DNA of 64,000 nucleotides from Pseudomonas japonica (GCF_900188455.1 NZ_FZOL01000003.1:278017-342016), one strand, 5' to 3'; positions 26,719 through 36,800 are shown, counted from the first letter of the stretch. The notes: generated from the sequence alone by a model not told the origin. Numbers and translations are program-made.

Positions 26719-27881
26719 GCGGTGAGGTCCTCCAGTGGTTCGACGCTCGGGCGGTCCGCCGCGCCGAGCCGGGCCGCGACCCAGGCCTGGCCCAGGGCCA
26801 GGCCGGCATCGCCGCAGGACACGCTGCGCGCGCAGTACACCCGGCGGCCCTGGGCGAGCAGGTGCTGTTCCAGGTGCTGGGTGAGCAGCCGATTGACGAA
26901 GCAGCCACCGCCCAGCAACACCGGCAGATCGGAGGAGTGCGCGGCGACCCAGTCGGCCAGGGCCGCGGCGAGGGTCAGGTGAAACAGCGCGGCGCCTTGC
27001 CCGGCCTGGCCCTGATCGGCCAGCTCGAACAGACGACTCAGCAGAGGCAGCAGGTCCAGGCGGCCATCGCTGCGCAGATGCCAGAGGCCATCGATACCAG
27101 GCGCGGGCGCGTGCGCCAGGTAATCGCTGGCCTGGCGCTCCAGGGCAATCGCCGCCTCGGCTTCGAATGCCTGGCGCACGCTCAGGCCGAGAATCCCGGC
27201 GGCCACGTCGAACCAGCGCCCGGCGCCGCTGCTGAGCGGACAATTGAGACGGCGTTCGAGCATGCGGGCCACGGTGCTGGCGGCGCTGGTGCCCACCAGC
27301 GGTTCCAGGCGCGCGCTGATTTCGTCGGCGCGCCCCAGCAGGTGCAAGGCCGCCGCCACCAGCCGCCATGGCTCCCGCGCGGCGCTGTCGCCGCCAGGCA
27401 GCGGCAACGGCAGCAGCGCGCCAAGGCGCCGCCAGGCGCTGTCATCGACCCACAGCAGTTCACCGCCCCAGGCCTGGCCGTCGCTGCCCAGGCCGACGCC
27501 ATCCAGCGCCAGTCCCAGCACCGGGCCCCGCAGGCCATGCTCGGCGCGCAAGGCGGCGATATGCGCGTGGTGATGCTGCACGCCAAGCGCGGCAACGCCC
27601 AGGCGCGCGGCGGTTGCGAGGGCCACGCGGGTGCTGTGGAAGTCCGGGTGCAGATCGTGAGCGACGGCCCGCGGCGGCGCTTCGGCGCAATCGAGCAAGC
27701 GCTGCACGGAGGCTTCCAGCGCCAGGCAATTGTCCGCCTCGCCGAGGTCGCCATGCACCGGCGACCAGATCACCTGGTCGCCCTGCAGCAGGCAGGCGCT
27801 GTTCTTCAGCCAGGCGCCACAGGCCAGCACGGGGGGCCAGACCTCGGCGTTCGGCAGGGGCTGCACGCGCAGTTCAGTCAT
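26709..27881 (-). CDS. hypF: Truncated HypF: carbamoyltransferase (Kae1-like) half only
   Basis: A 390-residue protein matching only the C-terminal half of HypF. The Kae1-like motifs [22 protein letters not shown] and [16 protein letters not shown], and the late [11 protein letters not shown], are present. The N-terminal acylphosphatase, zinc-finger and YrdC-like domains of full HypF (about 750 residues) are absent. No frameshifted remnant fits upstream because hypB overlaps its start by 8 nt. A similar short HypF1 is known in Ralstonia eutropha. It should transfer carbamoyl to HypE if carbamoyl-adenylate is supplied, perhaps by a full-length HypF elsewhere. Confidence 0.88.
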   Translation of the reverse strand: MTELRVQPLPNAEVWPPVLACGAWLKNSACLLQGDQVIWSPVHGDLGEADNCLALEASVQRLLDCAEAPPRAVAHDLHPDFHSTRVALATAARLGVAALGVQHHHAHIAALRAEHGLRGPVLGLALDGVGLGSDGQAWGGELLWVDDSAWRRLGALLPLPLPGGDSAAREPWRLVAAALHLLGRADEISARLEPLVGTSAASTVARMLERRLNCPLSSGAGRWFDVAAGILGLSVRQAFEAEAAIALERQASDYLAHAPAPGIDGLWHLRSDGRLDLLPLLSRLFELADQGQAGQGAALFHLTLAAALADWVAAHSSDLPVLLGGGCFVNRLLTQHLEQHLLAQGRRVYCARSVSCGDAGLALGQAWVAARLGAADRPSVEPLEDLTACA

Positions 27882-28770
27882 GGTGAACCTGCCTGTGCGT
27901 GGTCTTGTCCTGGCCATCGAGCAGCCAGTCCAGCCAGGCCTGCATGCCGCTGCCATCGCGGGCGCTGAGCTGGATCACGGGCAGCCCCGGGTTGACCCGG
28001 TGCGCGTATTCCAGGCAGCGCTCGACATCGAAGTCCAGGTGCGGCAGCAGGTCGGTCTTGGTCAGCACCATCAGCCTGGCGGCGGCGAACATGTCCGGGT
28101 ACTTCAGCGGCTTGTCCTCGCCCTCGGTCACCGAGAGGATCGCCACCTTGGCCGCTTCGCCCAGGTCCCACAGGGCCGGGCAGACCAGGTTGCCGACGTT
28201 CTCGATGAACAGCAGGCCGGCGGGGCCGCGAGGGGCGAGCGGGCGCAGGGTGCCGGTCACGGTGGCGGCACTGCGCGGGGCCAGGGGAGAGGGGCCATGC
28301 CCTTGCGCATGCATGGCGGCGTGCAACGGCAGCCGCGCATAGGCCTCGGCGACCATCCGGGCGTCCAGGTGGCAGCCCTTGCCGGTATTGACCTGGATCG
28401 CCGGCACACCGGTGGCGCGAATGCGCTCGGCATCGTTGCTGGTCTGCTGGTCGCCTTCGATCACTGCCAGCGGCAGTTGCGGCCGACGCTGGCGCAGGGC
28501 ATCGAGGGTGGCGCAGAGCAGGGTGGTCTTGCCCGAGCCGGGGCTGGATACCAGGTTCAGCGCCAGCACGTCGTGACTGTCGAAGGCCTGGCGGTTGCGC
28601 GCGGCATGCCGGTCGTTCTCGCCGAGCACGTCCTGTTCGAGGCGGATGGTACGCGACTGGCTGACGCCGGGCAGCGACACCCCGGCGGCGCCCTGGCCGT
28701 AATGCAGGTCGCCACCGACAGCCTCGGTGGCATGGGAATGGCCGCTGGAGCAGCCGCAGACGACGCACAT
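27874..28770 (-). CDS. hypB: Hydrogenase nickel-incorporation GTPase HypB
   Basis: A 298-residue SIMIBI GTPase. It begins with the high-affinity metal motif CVVCGC, has a short His-containing linker, P-loop [14 protein letters not shown], metal-site region [10 protein letters not shown] and guanine-recognition [13 protein letters not shown]. It delivers nickel with HypA after iron insertion. No long poly-His stretch is present, so nickel storage is probably minor. ATG 28770 lies 14 nt after the hypA stop. Confidence 0.95.
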   Translation of the reverse strand: MCVVCGCSSGHSHATEAVGGDLHYGQGAAGVSLPGVSQSRTIRLEQDVLGENDRHAARNRQAFDSHDVLALNLVSSPGSGKTTLLCATLDALRQRRPQLPLAVIEGDQQTSNDAERIRATGVPAIQVNTGKGCHLDARMVAEAYARLPLHAAMHAQGHGPSPLAPRSAATVTGTLRPLAPRGPAGLLFIENVGNLVCPALWDLGEAAKVAILSVTEGEDKPLKYPDMFAAARLMVLTKTDLLPHLDFDVERCLEYAHRVNPGLPVIQLSARDGSGMQAWLDWLLDGQDKTTHRQVHHD

Positions 28771-28784
28771 GGCGTGTTCTCCTG

Positions 28785-29132
28785 TCAGTGATCCTCGACC
28801 TGCAGGTCGAGAATGCGAAGTTCGGTACCGCCATTGGGTTGCAGCCAGAAACCGCCGCAATGGGGGCAGGGCGCGCCGCGCTGGAGCAGCGGCACATTGA
28901 CCGAGCAGTCCAGGCACCAGGCCTGGCCGTCGGGTTGTTCGATATCGATCGTCGCGCCGGCCAGCAGGCTGCCGGGGGCCAGGGCTTCGAGGGCGAAGCG
29001 CAGCGCCTCGACTTCCACGCCGGCCAGCTTGCCGGCCTCCAGGCGCAGGCGGCTGACCCGGGCGAACGGATCCTGGCGCGCGGCGGCTTCGACGGCGGCG
29101 AGAATGCCGCCGGCCAGACTGACTTCATGCAT
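28785..29132 (-). CDS. hypA: Hydrogenase nickel-incorporation protein HypA
   Basis: A 115-residue HypA/HybF protein. The N-terminal MHEVSLA provides the Ni ligands (Met1, His2), and the zinc site is formed by CLDC and CPHC. It passes nickel with HypB into the large subunit. ATG 29132 overlaps the hoxV stop by 8 nt. It is the first hyp gene after the hox genes, as in R. eutropha. Confidence 0.95.
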   Translation of the reverse strand: MHEVSLAGGILAAVEAAARQDPFARVSRLRLEAGKLAGVEVEALRFALEALAPGSLLAGATIDIEQPDGQAWCLDCSVNVPLLQRGAPCPHCGGFWLQPNGGTELRILDLQVEDH

Positions 29133-30147
29133 GACACGGTGCTCCAGGGGCAATCGCGGTGGTGTCCAGTTCACAGGCCAGGCAGGGGTCGAACACCGCC
29201 AGCAGCAGTGCGGCCCGGCGCGCCGCCGTACCGTCGAGAGGCAGGGCTTCCAGCGCGCGGGCCAGGGTGCCGCGAGGATGCAGATTCCATTCGGTGGGCG
29301 CCAGTACCTGATAGTCGTGGATCGTTTCACCTTCCAGGCGTACACGGTGCAGCAGCAGGCCCCGGGCGGTCTCGCACCAGGCGATGGCCTGGCCCGCGCC
29401 GAGGGACAAGGCGCCGCAGGCCAGCGCGGCGGCCTCGGGCTGGCTCAGCGCGACGAAATCCGCCAGGCGCGCGCCCAGGCGCAGCCAGGCGCTGTCGTAG
29501 CGCACCGGCGCGGCGTCGCGCAGGCGGCTCCAGGCACCGGTCTCGCGGGGTTCGCCATGCACGTGCGGCGCCAGGACGAAATGCTCCTCGGCGCCGAGCC
29601 GCAGGCCGATGTCGAGCAGGGTCCGGCGATCGACCGGCAGTGCCTGAACGGGCATCGGCAGGGCCTCGGCCTGCTCGCGACATTCATGCAGCAGGCGGGC
29701 GAGCGCGTGCCGCCCGCGACCGCTCCAGTCCACCAGGGCCTGGCGCGGGTCGGCCTGCCAGTGGCGCAGCCAGTCCCGCGCCGAGCCCTCGAACCAGGCG
29801 TCCAGTGGCATGTCCAGGCCGGGTGGCGACGCGGGTGTCTCGCTCAGCAAGCGTGGCCAGTCGAGCAGGAACAGGCGCAGATGCTCGCGACGGTTTTCCT
29901 CGCGCAGGGCCTGGCGGGCCGCCGCGTCGGGCTCGGCGCCGCCGTGCAGGGCGGCGCGCACCGCCAGTTCCGCGGCGATGCGGTGGGCTCGCCCGCACAG
30001 GCTGTAGAGCAACGGCAGGCGCTGCGCCGCGGCTTCGGGTGGCTGGCCGCGCAGCAGTCTACCGGCCAGCGGCGTCCGCCCGCCGACCAGCGCCGGTCGT
30101 TGCCCCGGGCGGACCCGTAGCGAACCGGCCAGGTGCGCAAGGTTCAT
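29125..30147 (-). CDS. hoxV: Hydrogenase assembly protein HoxV/HupK
   Basis: A 340-residue protein resembling a shrunken large subunit. The C-terminal FDPCLACELD echoes the DPCxxC nickel motif of HoxG, while the N-terminal RxCGxC motif is replaced by a single SLCGRAHRIAAE. HupK/HoxV proteins are proposed scaffolds for the Fe cofactor during assembly of the membrane-bound enzyme. Starts at ATG 30147 overlapping the hoxT stop. Sequence is Ala/Leu/Arg-rich, as usual for this variable family. Confidence 0.85.
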   Translation of the reverse strand: MNLAHLAGSLRVRPGQRPALVGGRTPLAGRLLRGQPPEAAAQRLPLLYSLCGRAHRIAAELAVRAALHGGAEPDAAARQALREENRREHLRLFLLDWPRLLSETPASPPGLDMPLDAWFEGSARDWLRHWQADPRQALVDWSGRGRHALARLLHECREQAEALPMPVQALPVDRRTLLDIGLRLGAEEHFVLAPHVHGEPRETGAWSRLRDAAPVRYDSAWLRLGARLADFVALSQPEAAALACGALSLGAGQAIAWCETARGLLLHRVRLEGETIHDYQVLAPTEWNLHPRGTLARALEALPLDGTAARRAALLLAVFDPCLACELDTTAIAPGAPCHA

Positions 30148-30620
30148 GCGCGGTTCTCCAGCAGCCCGAACAGCAGGCGCCGGCGCCCCGGATCGGCCGG
30201 CGCCGCGGCGGGAGGCCGGCGCAGCAGCGACAGCACCTGCGTGGCCGTGTCCCGCGCGGCCTGGGCATCGATGAAATCGAACATCGGCGAGAACAGCGAG
30301 CAGCTCTGGTAGTGGCCGCATACTTCGTCGTCGAAGCTGGCGAAATCCAGGCGCTCCTCGCCGATCCGGTATTCACGCACGCAGCCTTCGGCGGGGCGTG
30401 GCTGGTCGTCGCCGGGCAGCCAGACCAGGTTCATGCACCAGGGCGTGATGAGGATGCCGAGCCATCCGGCCTGGGCATCCGGGCCGATCTTCTGCCAGGC
30501 GAAGCCAAGCGTCTCCACCGCCAGCCCCGGGTGCAGCAACGGCAAGCCGCGCATGCGGGTCTCGGCGATCTGGCGAAAGCGCGCGGCCAGGCCGGCGATC
30601 TGCAGGTTCGGCTCAGTCAT
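30144..30620 (-). CDS. hoxT: Hydrogenase assembly chaperone HoxT/HupJ (HybE family)
   Basis: A 158-residue HybE/HupJ protein. Recognisable segments are TRMRGLPLLHPGL, GILITPWCMNLVWLPG and the SLFSPMFDF end motif. In related systems HybE-type proteins help mature the Tat-exported small or large subunit. It overlaps its neighbours on both sides (4 nt with hoxV, 8 nt with hoxR), within the hox block. Confidence 0.88.
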   Translation of the reverse strand: MTEPNLQIAGLAARFRQIAETRMRGLPLLHPGLAVETLGFAWQKIGPDAQAGWLGILITPWCMNLVWLPGDDQPRPAEGCVREYRIGEERLDFASFDDEVCGHYQSCSLFSPMFDFIDAQAARDTATQVLSLLRRPPAAAPADPGRRRLLFGLLENRA

Positions 30621-30825
30621 CGATCACCATGAACTGTTCGGCGGCGCCGTCGCAGATCGGGCAGCGCCAGTGCGTGGGCAAGCGGGAAAACGGCGTGCCG
30701 GGAGGAATCTGCCAGACCGTGTCGCCTTCGGCGGGGTCGTAGACCCACCAGCAGATCTTGCACTCCAGGCGTGCGTCGTCGGCCAGGCGGCTGGTGTCGC
30801 CCAGGTAGCTGCCTTCGAAACTCAT
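30613..30825 (-). CDS. hoxR: Hydrogenase-associated rubredoxin HoxR/HupI
   Basis: A 70-residue rubredoxin. The four iron ligands are in CKICWWVYDP and CPICDGA. HoxR/HupI is needed for oxygen-protected assembly of group 1d hydrogenases, probably as an electron donor for the special proximal cluster. Start ATG 30825 is chosen because it overlaps the hoxQ stop by 4 nt and matches family length; a longer in-frame version to 30858 overlaps hoxQ. Confidence 0.93.
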   Translation of the reverse strand: MSFEGSYLGDTSRLADDARLECKICWWVYDPAEGDTVWQIPPGTPFSRLPTHWRCPICDGAAEQFMVIDD

Positions 30826-31691
30826 TGGCCGGACTCCTGGCATTCCTCGCGGAACCACTGGATCACGTCGGCGAAGCGCTCCAGCGAGTCGGCCAGGTCT
30901 TCCGGGGCGGCGAGCAGCACTTGCGGCAGGTCGGTGATTTCGATGGTGTCGAGGATCAGCGCGTCCTGGGAGTTGAAGTAGCGCACCCGCCAGCAGTTGG
31001 CGACCCGGGTGTTGCTGATCCGGCAGTTGCCGTAGCCACGGGCCAGGGCCAGTACCTCGCCTTCGCCGAGGCGGCTGTCGAGGAAGGGTACGTCCTGTTC
31101 GGACAGCGGCAGCAGGGTCAGGTTGATCACATGCGCGGGCTGGTCCGGCTGCCAGTGCTGTGTACGGTCCTGCAGTTCGGTGAGGATCGCCGGGGCGTTC
31201 ATCACCCCGGCGGGCAGGGGCAGCACGGCGCTGAAGGCCTGCAGCGAAGTGTCGATGCGCGCCGCATGCTTGAGCAGCGACGGCGCCGGGGCCACCTCGA
31301 CATGGTCGCGACCGGCCCCGAACACGCGCCAGACGCCGGCGAAGATCGACTCCTGGATGCGCACGCCGGCCGGTCCGCCGATCCGCGCGCTGACCTCGCC
31401 CTCGCCGAGCAACTGGTCCAGCAGTTGCCGGTCCTGGTCGCTGTAGCCACGCAGATCGAGCACGGGGGTGGCCGCGCCGCGCAACCGTTCGAGGATCTCG
31501 TCCAGTGCCTGGCGCGCGCCGGGCGCGGCCTGCAGCGCCTCCGCCCGTGGCAGTTGCGGCGCGACATGGGTGGCCATGCCCTGGGGCATGGCGATGTATT
31601 CCAGGCTGGCATCGTCCTCCGGCTGGGAGCCGGGACCGATATCCAGCAACGGGATGTAGTTCAGCGGGTCGAAACTCTGGGCACCGTTCAC
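30822..31691 (-). CDS. hoxQ: Hydrogenase small-subunit chaperone HoxQ/HupH
   Basis: A 289-residue HupH/HoxQ/HyaF protein. The C-terminal region ISNTRVANCWRVRYFNSQDALILDTIEI is highly typical (shown here as NCWRVRYFNS). With HoxO it holds the small-subunit precursor until its clusters are complete. The start is GTG 31691, sharing GTGA with the hoxO stop; a TTG two codons upstream is less likely. Confidence 0.9.
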   Translation of the reverse strand: MNGAQSFDPLNYIPLLDIGPGSQPEDDASLEYIAMPQGMATHVAPQLPRAEALQAAPGARQALDEILERLRGAATPVLDLRGYSDQDRQLLDQLLGEGEVSARIGGPAGVRIQESIFAGVWRVFGAGRDHVEVAPAPSLLKHAARIDTSLQAFSAVLPLPAGVMNAPAILTELQDRTQHWQPDQPAHVINLTLLPLSEQDVPFLDSRLGEGEVLALARGYGNCRISNTRVANCWRVRYFNSQDALILDTIEITDLPQVLLAAPEDLADSLERFADVIQWFREECQESGQ

Positions 31692-32140
31692 TGGCAACCT
31701 CCGGCGGCGGGGTGGCTGGCTTCGCTGCGCAGCGGGATCAGCGCGTTGCTCTGCTGCAAGGCGTTTTCCGCCAGGCGCAGGTACACGTCCCAGTCGCGCA
31801 TGCCGTCGATCTGGGTCACATAGCCGCCATCGCGCAGCCAGATGATGCTCGGCCAGCGACGCAGGGCGAAGCGTTCGGCCAGGGCCTCTTCATCGGCGCG
31901 GCGGCCGACGCCGATGCGCAGGTGGCAGCCATGGCGCAGGGTCAGGACCTGGCACAGCTCCGGCAGGACCACCGCGACATCCAGGCATTCCGGGTAGCGC
32001 ACTGGATCGCCGCAGAGCAGCAACAGGGCTTCGCCGGGCTGGGCGAGCCAGGCGTCGACGCTGTCCAGGTCGATCCAGCTGGCGGCGAACTCGTCGACCA
32101 GGCGCTGCACCAATGGCGGTGGAACAGGGGATTCGCTCAT
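31688..32140 (-). CDS. hoxO: Thioredoxin-like small-subunit chaperone HoxO/HupG
   Basis: A 150-residue HyaE/HupG/HoxO protein with a thioredoxin-like fold but no CxxC active site. The strand LLLLCGDPVRYPECLDVAVVLPEL and RRWPSIIWLRDG fit the family. It binds the Tat signal of HoxK and keeps it from early export. ATG 32140 overlaps the hoxL stop by 4 nt. Confidence 0.9.
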   Translation of the reverse strand: MSESPVPPPLVQRLVDEFAASWIDLDSVDAWLAQPGEALLLLCGDPVRYPECLDVAVVLPELCQVLTLRHGCHLRIGVGRRADEEALAERFALRRWPSIIWLRDGGYVTQIDGMRDWDVYLRLAENALQQSNALIPLRSEASHPAAGGCQ

Positions 32141-32463
32141 GGTTGTTCCTTGGCAAGGGGCTGGCCGAGCAGGCCGGCCAGGTCCTCGGCGCTCATCGCC
32201 GAGGGCAGGGTGAAGGCGGCGTCCTGGCTGCTCGCGTCGCCGAGCAGGGCGGCGTCCAACAGGGCCAGAGTGGCGTCGATTTCCGCGGCGCGTTCGGCGC
32301 TCAGGCGTTCCCGTGCGGCATCGAGGAACGCCAGCAGCCAGTCGCCGACGCGGCACTCGCCGATCAGCGCGGTGTCGATCCAGCGTTGCCGGCCGTGGCG
32401 GTCGAGGCCCAGCGCGGCGCCGGGACGGCTGTCGAGTACCCGCATGGGCAAGCCGATGCACAT
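32137..32463 (-). CDS. hoxL: HypC-family chaperone HoxL/HupF
   Basis: A 108-residue protein beginning MCIGLPMRV, with the invariant Cys2. The helical extension of about 30 residues at the C-terminus separates HoxL/HupF from HypC. It is dedicated to the HoxG large subunit and is implicated in oxygen-tolerant maturation. Only 1 nt lies between the hoxM stop and its ATG. Confidence 0.92.
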   Translation of the reverse strand: MCIGLPMRVLDSRPGAALGLDRHGRQRWIDTALIGECRVGDWLLAFLDAARERLSAERAAEIDATLALLDAALLGDASSQDAAFTLPSAMSAEDLAGLLGQPLAKEQP

Positions 32464-32464
32464 C

Positions 32465-33097
32465 TCAGTGGCGCCGCGCGAGGATGCGTTCGTCGCCGAC
32501 CCGGCAGGCGTCCTGCGCGCTGGGCCGTTCGTGCTCGTAGCGCTGCAGGTCGAGGTGCCGCAGGGTCACGGCGTCGTCGCCGGACAGGTCGGCGGTCCGT
32601 GGCCGCGGCGCCGCGCCCCAGTCCGCGAGGACCTCGACGGCCGCCTCCAGGGTCAGCTCCAGCGCGTCCTTGACGCAGGGCCGCAGGCTGCCGCCGTAGT
32701 CGTCCAGGCGCTCGGGCTGGCAGCCCATCAGCAGGACCTTGCGCGGATAGTGGCCGGTGAGCTGGGCGAGCATCAGCACTTCCTGGAAACCGGTCTGGTG
32801 CAGGCTGAGCTTCTTCACCCCGAGAAAGCGCGGCACTTCGTCGTCGGCGACGAACTTCAGGGTGCCGGGGGCCATGTTGTAGTCCACCGCGTCGAAGATC
32901 AGCAGGTAGTCGGCCTGCTGCACATGCTGGATCAGGTACAGGCCCTGGGTGCCGCCGTCGATCAGGGTGACGTTGGCGGCGAATTCGTAACGCTGTTGCA
33001 GGGCTTCGACGCAGCGCACGCCGAAGCCTTCGTCGGCCCACAGCAGGTTGCCGATGCCGAGCACGGTGATGCGTGGCAGGGGAGTGGTGTCGGTCAT
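32465..33097 (-). CDS. hoxM: Hydrogenase maturation endopeptidase HoxM/HupD
   Basis: A 210-residue HyaD-type protease. Ni-sensing acid residues lie in GIGNLLWADEGFGVR (Glu) and FDAVDYN (Asp), with a conserved His in KLSLHQTGF. It removes the short C-terminal peptide of HoxG after nickel insertion. ATG 33097 overlaps the hoxZ stop by 4 nt. Confidence 0.94.
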   Translation of the reverse strand: MTDTTPLPRITVLGIGNLLWADEGFGVRCVEALQQRYEFAANVTLIDGGTQGLYLIQHVQQADYLLIFDAVDYNMAPGTLKFVADDEVPRFLGVKKLSLHQTGFQEVLMLAQLTGHYPRKVLLMGCQPERLDDYGGSLRPCVKDALELTLEAAVEVLADWGAAPRPRTADLSGDDAVTLRHLDLQRYEHERPSAQDACRVGDERILARRH

Positions 33098-33777
33098 TTC
33101 TTGAAGCTCTTGTAGCCGGACAGGATGCCGCCGATCAGGTTCAGGCGACCGCAGATTTCCTCGCGCAGGGCGGCGTACACGTGAAGCATGATGAACAGGA
33201 TCATCAGCCACATGCCCAGGCGATGCAGGACGTGGACATTGTTCGACTGGCCCAGCAGCGGCAGGGCCCAGCCGAACAGGCGTTCCTGCCAGGAGCCGAC
33301 CTGCGCCCCTTCGCCGTACAGGGCGAAGCCGCTGACCAGCATGAACAGCGAGGTCAGCATGAACACCAGGACCATGGCCAGGCGCGACAGCGGGTTGTGC
33401 CCGAACACCGGCGCCGGTATCGGGCCGATGAACAGGTAGTAGCGCAGCCAGGCGGCGAAGTCGCGCCAGTATTCCCTGTTGCCCAGCGGTATCCAGAACA
33501 GTTCGCGGGCGTGGTGGTTGCCCACCAGGGCCCAGTAGGCGCGTCCGACCAGGCCGATGGCGAACACATAGCCCGCGGCGAAATGGGCGAAGCGGATATA
33601 GCCCATCAGGAAGCTGGCGCTGGCTTCGCCAGGCTGGGTCGGCGGCGGCTCGCCGATGAAGTAGCCGGTGACCGCCAGCACCACGATGCAGGCGGCGTTG
33701 ATCCAGTGCCACAGGCGCACGGGCGCCTCGTACACATACTCGCTGTGCCCACTGAGCGGGGCGTGATGCTCTGACAT
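33094..33777 (-). CDS. hoxZ: Membrane cytochrome b subunit HoxZ
   Basis: A 227-residue Ni-Fe hydrogenase b-type cytochrome with four membrane helices. Candidate heme-ligating His include RLWHWINA, FAHFAAGY and NVHVLHRLGMW, LHVYAALREE. It anchors the HoxKG dimer to the periplasmic face and passes electrons to quinone. Starts 57 nt after hoxG. Confidence 0.93.
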   Translation of the reverse strand: MSEHHAPLSGHSEYVYEAPVRLWHWINAACIVVLAVTGYFIGEPPPTQPGEASASFLMGYIRFAHFAAGYVFAIGLVGRAYWALVGNHHARELFWIPLGNREYWRDFAAWLRYYLFIGPIPAPVFGHNPLSRLAMVLVFMLTSLFMLVSGFALYGEGAQVGSWQERLFGWALPLLGQSNNVHVLHRLGMWLMILFIMLHVYAALREEICGRLNLIGGILSGYKSFKK

Positions 33778-33834
33778 GTCGTCACCTCGAAGGCGCCGGG
33801 CGCGCGGGCACCCGGCGATTGGCCACGGGCCCGT

Positions 33835-35691
33835 TCAACGCACGGTGACCGTGCTCAGCTCGGCGCCATCCTCGCTCATCACGTGGGTGGCGCAGGCCAT
33901 GCAGGGGTCGAAGGAGTGCAGGGTGCGGAGGATTTCCACCGGCTGGTCGGCGACCGCCACCGGGGTGTTGAGCAGCGCCGCCTCGAAGGCGCCGATCTGG
34001 CCCTTGCTGTCCCGCGGGCTGCCGTTCCAGGTACTGGGGACCACGCACTGGTAGTTCTCGATCCTGCCGTCCTTGATGCGGATCCAGTGACCGAGGGCAC
34101 CCCGCGGCGCGGCGACGCTGCCGACGCCCTTGGCCTCGGCGGGCCAGGTCTTCGGGTCCCACTTGTCGACGTTGGCGGTGGCGCGGTCGCCGTTGCGGAT
34201 GTTGCCCATCAACTCGTGCCAGTCGTCGAGCATCATCTCGGCGCAGTACTCGGCTTCCAGGGCGCGGGTCAGGGTGCGGCCGATGGTGCTGGGCAGCAAC
34301 TGCCGGGCGTCGTAGTCGGTCACCTTCAGGCCGAGGGCCTTGGGCAGATCGTGGTTGACCGCCTGCAGCGAGCTTTCCAGTTGCGTCTTGACTCGCTGGC
34401 AGTGCGGGTTGCCCTGTAGCGCATGGGCATAACCGAGGATGTAGCGGGCCAGCGGGCCGACCTCCATGGCGTGGCCACGCCAGCGCGGCGACTTGACCCA
34501 GGAATACTTGGCGCTTTCGTCCACTTCCTCGATGGCGGTGCGCGTGCCCTTGGTCCGCGCGCCCAGTTCGTAGTGCGGCTCGGTGATGCCGTCCCAGGGG
34601 TGCAGGCCCTTGTCGTTGTCCGGGTACTGGTACCAGGAGTGGGTGACGAACTCCTGCACCTGCTCCGGGTCGCGCACGTCCACCGGGTGGATCTCGTTCC
34701 AGTTGCCGTTGAGGATGGCGCCGCCGGGCAGCTGGTTGGTGCTGTCGTCGTAATTGACCTTGGCGTAGGTGCCGTAGTCCATGACGTTGCTCGCCGCCAG
34801 GCCGCCGCCGTGCAGCCAGCCCTTGTCCTTGTACAGGGTGCCGATGGCCAGCACGTCGGGCACGTAGACGTTGCGGCAGAACTCCAGGGCCTCGTCGATG
34901 CGCGCCCGGACGAAGTTCAGGCGCTCCATGTTCAACGGTGCGCCGGCGGCCAGGTCGCCGTCGATGTTGATCGCGCAGGGCACGCCACCGACCAGGTAGT
35001 TGGGGTGCGGGTTCTTGCCGCCGAAGATGGTGTGGATCTTCACCCACTCCTTCTGCAGGTCGAGGGCTTCGAGGTAGTGGGTCACCGCCATCAGGTTGGC
35101 TTCGGGCGGCAACTGGTAGGCCGGGTTGCCCCAGTAGCCGTTCATGAACGGGCCGAGCTGACCGCTTTCGACGAACTTCTTCAGGCGGTTCTGCACGTCG
35201 CGGAAGTAGCCGGGCGAGGACTTCGGATGGGCCGGCGAGACCATCTGCTGCAGGGCCGAGGTGGCCTTGGGGTCGGCCTTGAGCGCCGAGACCACATCGA
35301 CCCAGTCCAGCGCGTGCAGGTGGTAGAAGTGCACGGCGTGGTCGTGCACCTGCAGGGTCTTGGCCATCATCTCGCGGATCAGGTGGGCGTTGGGCGGAAT
35401 GCGGATGTCCAGCGCGTCTTCCACCGCGCGCACCGAGGCCAGGGCGTGGCAGCCGGTGCAGACGCCGCAGATGCGTTCGACGAAGGCCCAGGCATCGCGC
35501 GGGTCGCGGCCCTTGAGAATGACTTCGAGGCCGCGCCACATGGTCCCGGTGGAGACCGCATTGCGGATCACGTTGTTGGCGTCGAGGTTGACCTCGACCC
35601 GCATGTGGCCCTCGATGCGGGTCACCGGGTCGACGACGATGCGCCGGCCGCTGTTGTCCAGGTCGAAGCCCTGGGTGGAGTAATTGCTCAT
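33835..35691 (-). CDS. hoxG: Membrane-bound [NiFe] hydrogenase large subunit HoxG
   Basis: A 618-residue Ni-Fe subunit. The N-terminal L1 motif [10 protein letters not shown] and C-terminal L2 motif DPCMACATH give the four nickel cysteines. The 15 residues after that His (starting VMSEDGA) are the peptide removed by HoxM. Other conserved runs include RVEVNLD and the [14 protein letters not shown]. It binds H2 and is co-exported with HoxK by Tat. ATG 35691 lies 23 nt after the hoxK stop. Confidence 0.97.
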   Translation of the reverse strand: MSNYSTQGFDLDNSGRRIVVDPVTRIEGHMRVEVNLDANNVIRNAVSTGTMWRGLEVILKGRDPRDAWAFVERICGVCTGCHALASVRAVEDALDIRIPPNAHLIREMMAKTLQVHDHAVHFYHLHALDWVDVVSALKADPKATSALQQMVSPAHPKSSPGYFRDVQNRLKKFVESGQLGPFMNGYWGNPAYQLPPEANLMAVTHYLEALDLQKEWVKIHTIFGGKNPHPNYLVGGVPCAINIDGDLAAGAPLNMERLNFVRARIDEALEFCRNVYVPDVLAIGTLYKDKGWLHGGGLAASNVMDYGTYAKVNYDDSTNQLPGGAILNGNWNEIHPVDVRDPEQVQEFVTHSWYQYPDNDKGLHPWDGITEPHYELGARTKGTRTAIEEVDESAKYSWVKSPRWRGHAMEVGPLARYILGYAHALQGNPHCQRVKTQLESSLQAVNHDLPKALGLKVTDYDARQLLPSTIGRTLTRALEAEYCAEMMLDDWHELMGNIRNGDRATANVDKWDPKTWPAEAKGVGSVAAPRGALGHWIRIKDGRIENYQCVVPSTWNGSPRDSKGQIGAFEAALLNTPVAVADQPVEILRTLHSFDPCMACATHVMSEDGAELSTVTVR

Positions 35692-35714
35692 CGATCAGGT
35701 TCCCTGTACTGCAT

Positions 35715-36800
35715 TCAGGCGTCGTGCGTGGTGGTGTGCGCCTTGCCGTTGCTGGCGCGCTTGAGGGCGGTGACCGCGGCATGCGCGGCGATGGCCGCGC
35801 CCACCGTGCCGGCGGCGGCCAGGCCGATGCGGTCGGCGTTGGCTTCTACGCCGAAGGCGTTGATTCCGCTCTGGTGCTGGTAGAACGAGCCCTTGTCCCA
35901 GAAGCCTTCCTCGGAACAGCCGATGCAGCCGTGGCCGGACTGGATCGGGAAGCTGGTGCCGCCGTTCCAGCGCACGGTGGAGCAGGCGTTGTAGGTGGTC
36001 GGGCCCTTGCAGCCGACCTTGTACAGGCAGTAGCCCTTGCGCGCGGAGTCGTCGTCCCAGGCCTCGACGAACTGCCCGGCGTCGAAGTGCGGGCGGCGAT
36101 AGCATTTGTCGTGGATGCGCTGGCTGTAGAACATCTTCGGCCGACCCTGGCGGTCCAGTTCGGGGATGCGGTCGAAGGTCAGCATGTAGGTGATCACCCC
36201 GGTCATGACTTCGGCGATCGGCGGGCATCCGGGCACTTTGATGATCGGTTTGTCGGTGATCACCTTGTGGATCGGCACCGCCTGGGTCGGATTGGGCTTG
36301 GCCGCCTGGACGCAGCCCCAACTGGCGCAGGAGCCCCAGGAGATGATGGCCTTGGCATCGCGGGAGATGCGCTTGAGCTGCTCGATGAACGGCTTGCCGC
36401 CGATGATGCAGCTCATGCCGTCCTGGTTCAGCGGCGGGTTGCCCTCGACGGCGAGGATGTAGTTGCCCTTGTAGCGGGTCATCACCTCTTCGAGGATCGC
36501 TTCGGCCTGGTGGCCGGCGGAGGCCATCAGGGTGTCGTCGTAGTCCAGGGAGATCATCGACAGCACCACGTCCTTGGCCAGCGGGTGCGCCGAACGGATG
36601 AAGGACTCCGAGCAGCAGGTGCATTCCAGGCCATGCAGCCACAGCACCGGCGTGCGCGGCTTGTTCTCCATGGCCCAGGCGATTTGCGGCATGAACGCCG
36701 GGCCCAGACCCAGCGACGTGGCGGTCAGTGAACAGAACTTGACGAAGCTGCGCCGCGAGATGCCTTGCCGGCGCATCACGTCATAAAAGGTTTCGATCAA
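35715..36800 (-). CDS. hoxK: Oxygen-tolerant [NiFe] hydrogenase small subunit HoxK
   Basis: A small subunit of about 361 residues. A Tat signal (SRRSFVKF) is followed, after a likely cut at AWA/MENK, by ECTCCSES and later GSCASWGC and VPGC. In mature numbering these are Cys17, 19, 20, 115, 120 and 149, the six ligands of the proximal [4Fe-3S] cluster of O2-tolerant enzymes. The start is placed at TTG 36800 (GAGG 8 nt upstream) because it aligns with R. eutropha HoxK and because the sigma-54 promoter at 36855-36870 would start transcription near 36844, downstream of the in-frame ATG 36854. It is the first gene of the operon. Confidence 0.93.
   Translation of the reverse strand: MIETFYDVMRRQGISRRSFVKFCSLTATSLGLGPAFMPQIAWAMENKPRTPVLWLHGLECTCCSESFIRSAHPLAKDVVLSMISLDYDDTLMASAGHQAEAILEEVMTRYKGNYILAVEGNPPLNQDGMSCIIGGKPFIEQLKRISRDAKAIISWGSCASWGCVQAAKPNPTQAVPIHKVITDKPIIKVPGCPPIAEVMTGVITYMLTFDRIPELDRQGRPKMFYSQRIHDKCYRRPHFDAGQFVEAWDDDSARKGYCLYKVGCKGPTTYNACSTVRWNGGTSFPIQSGHGCIGCSEEGFWDKGSFYQHQSGINAFGVEANADRIGLAAAGTVGAAIAAHAAVTALKRASNGKAHTTTHDA

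Noticed and set aside
34423..35883. A 486-codon plus-strand frame opposite hoxG
   Set aside because: Antisense to the large subunit gene with all Ni-binding motifs in the minus frame.
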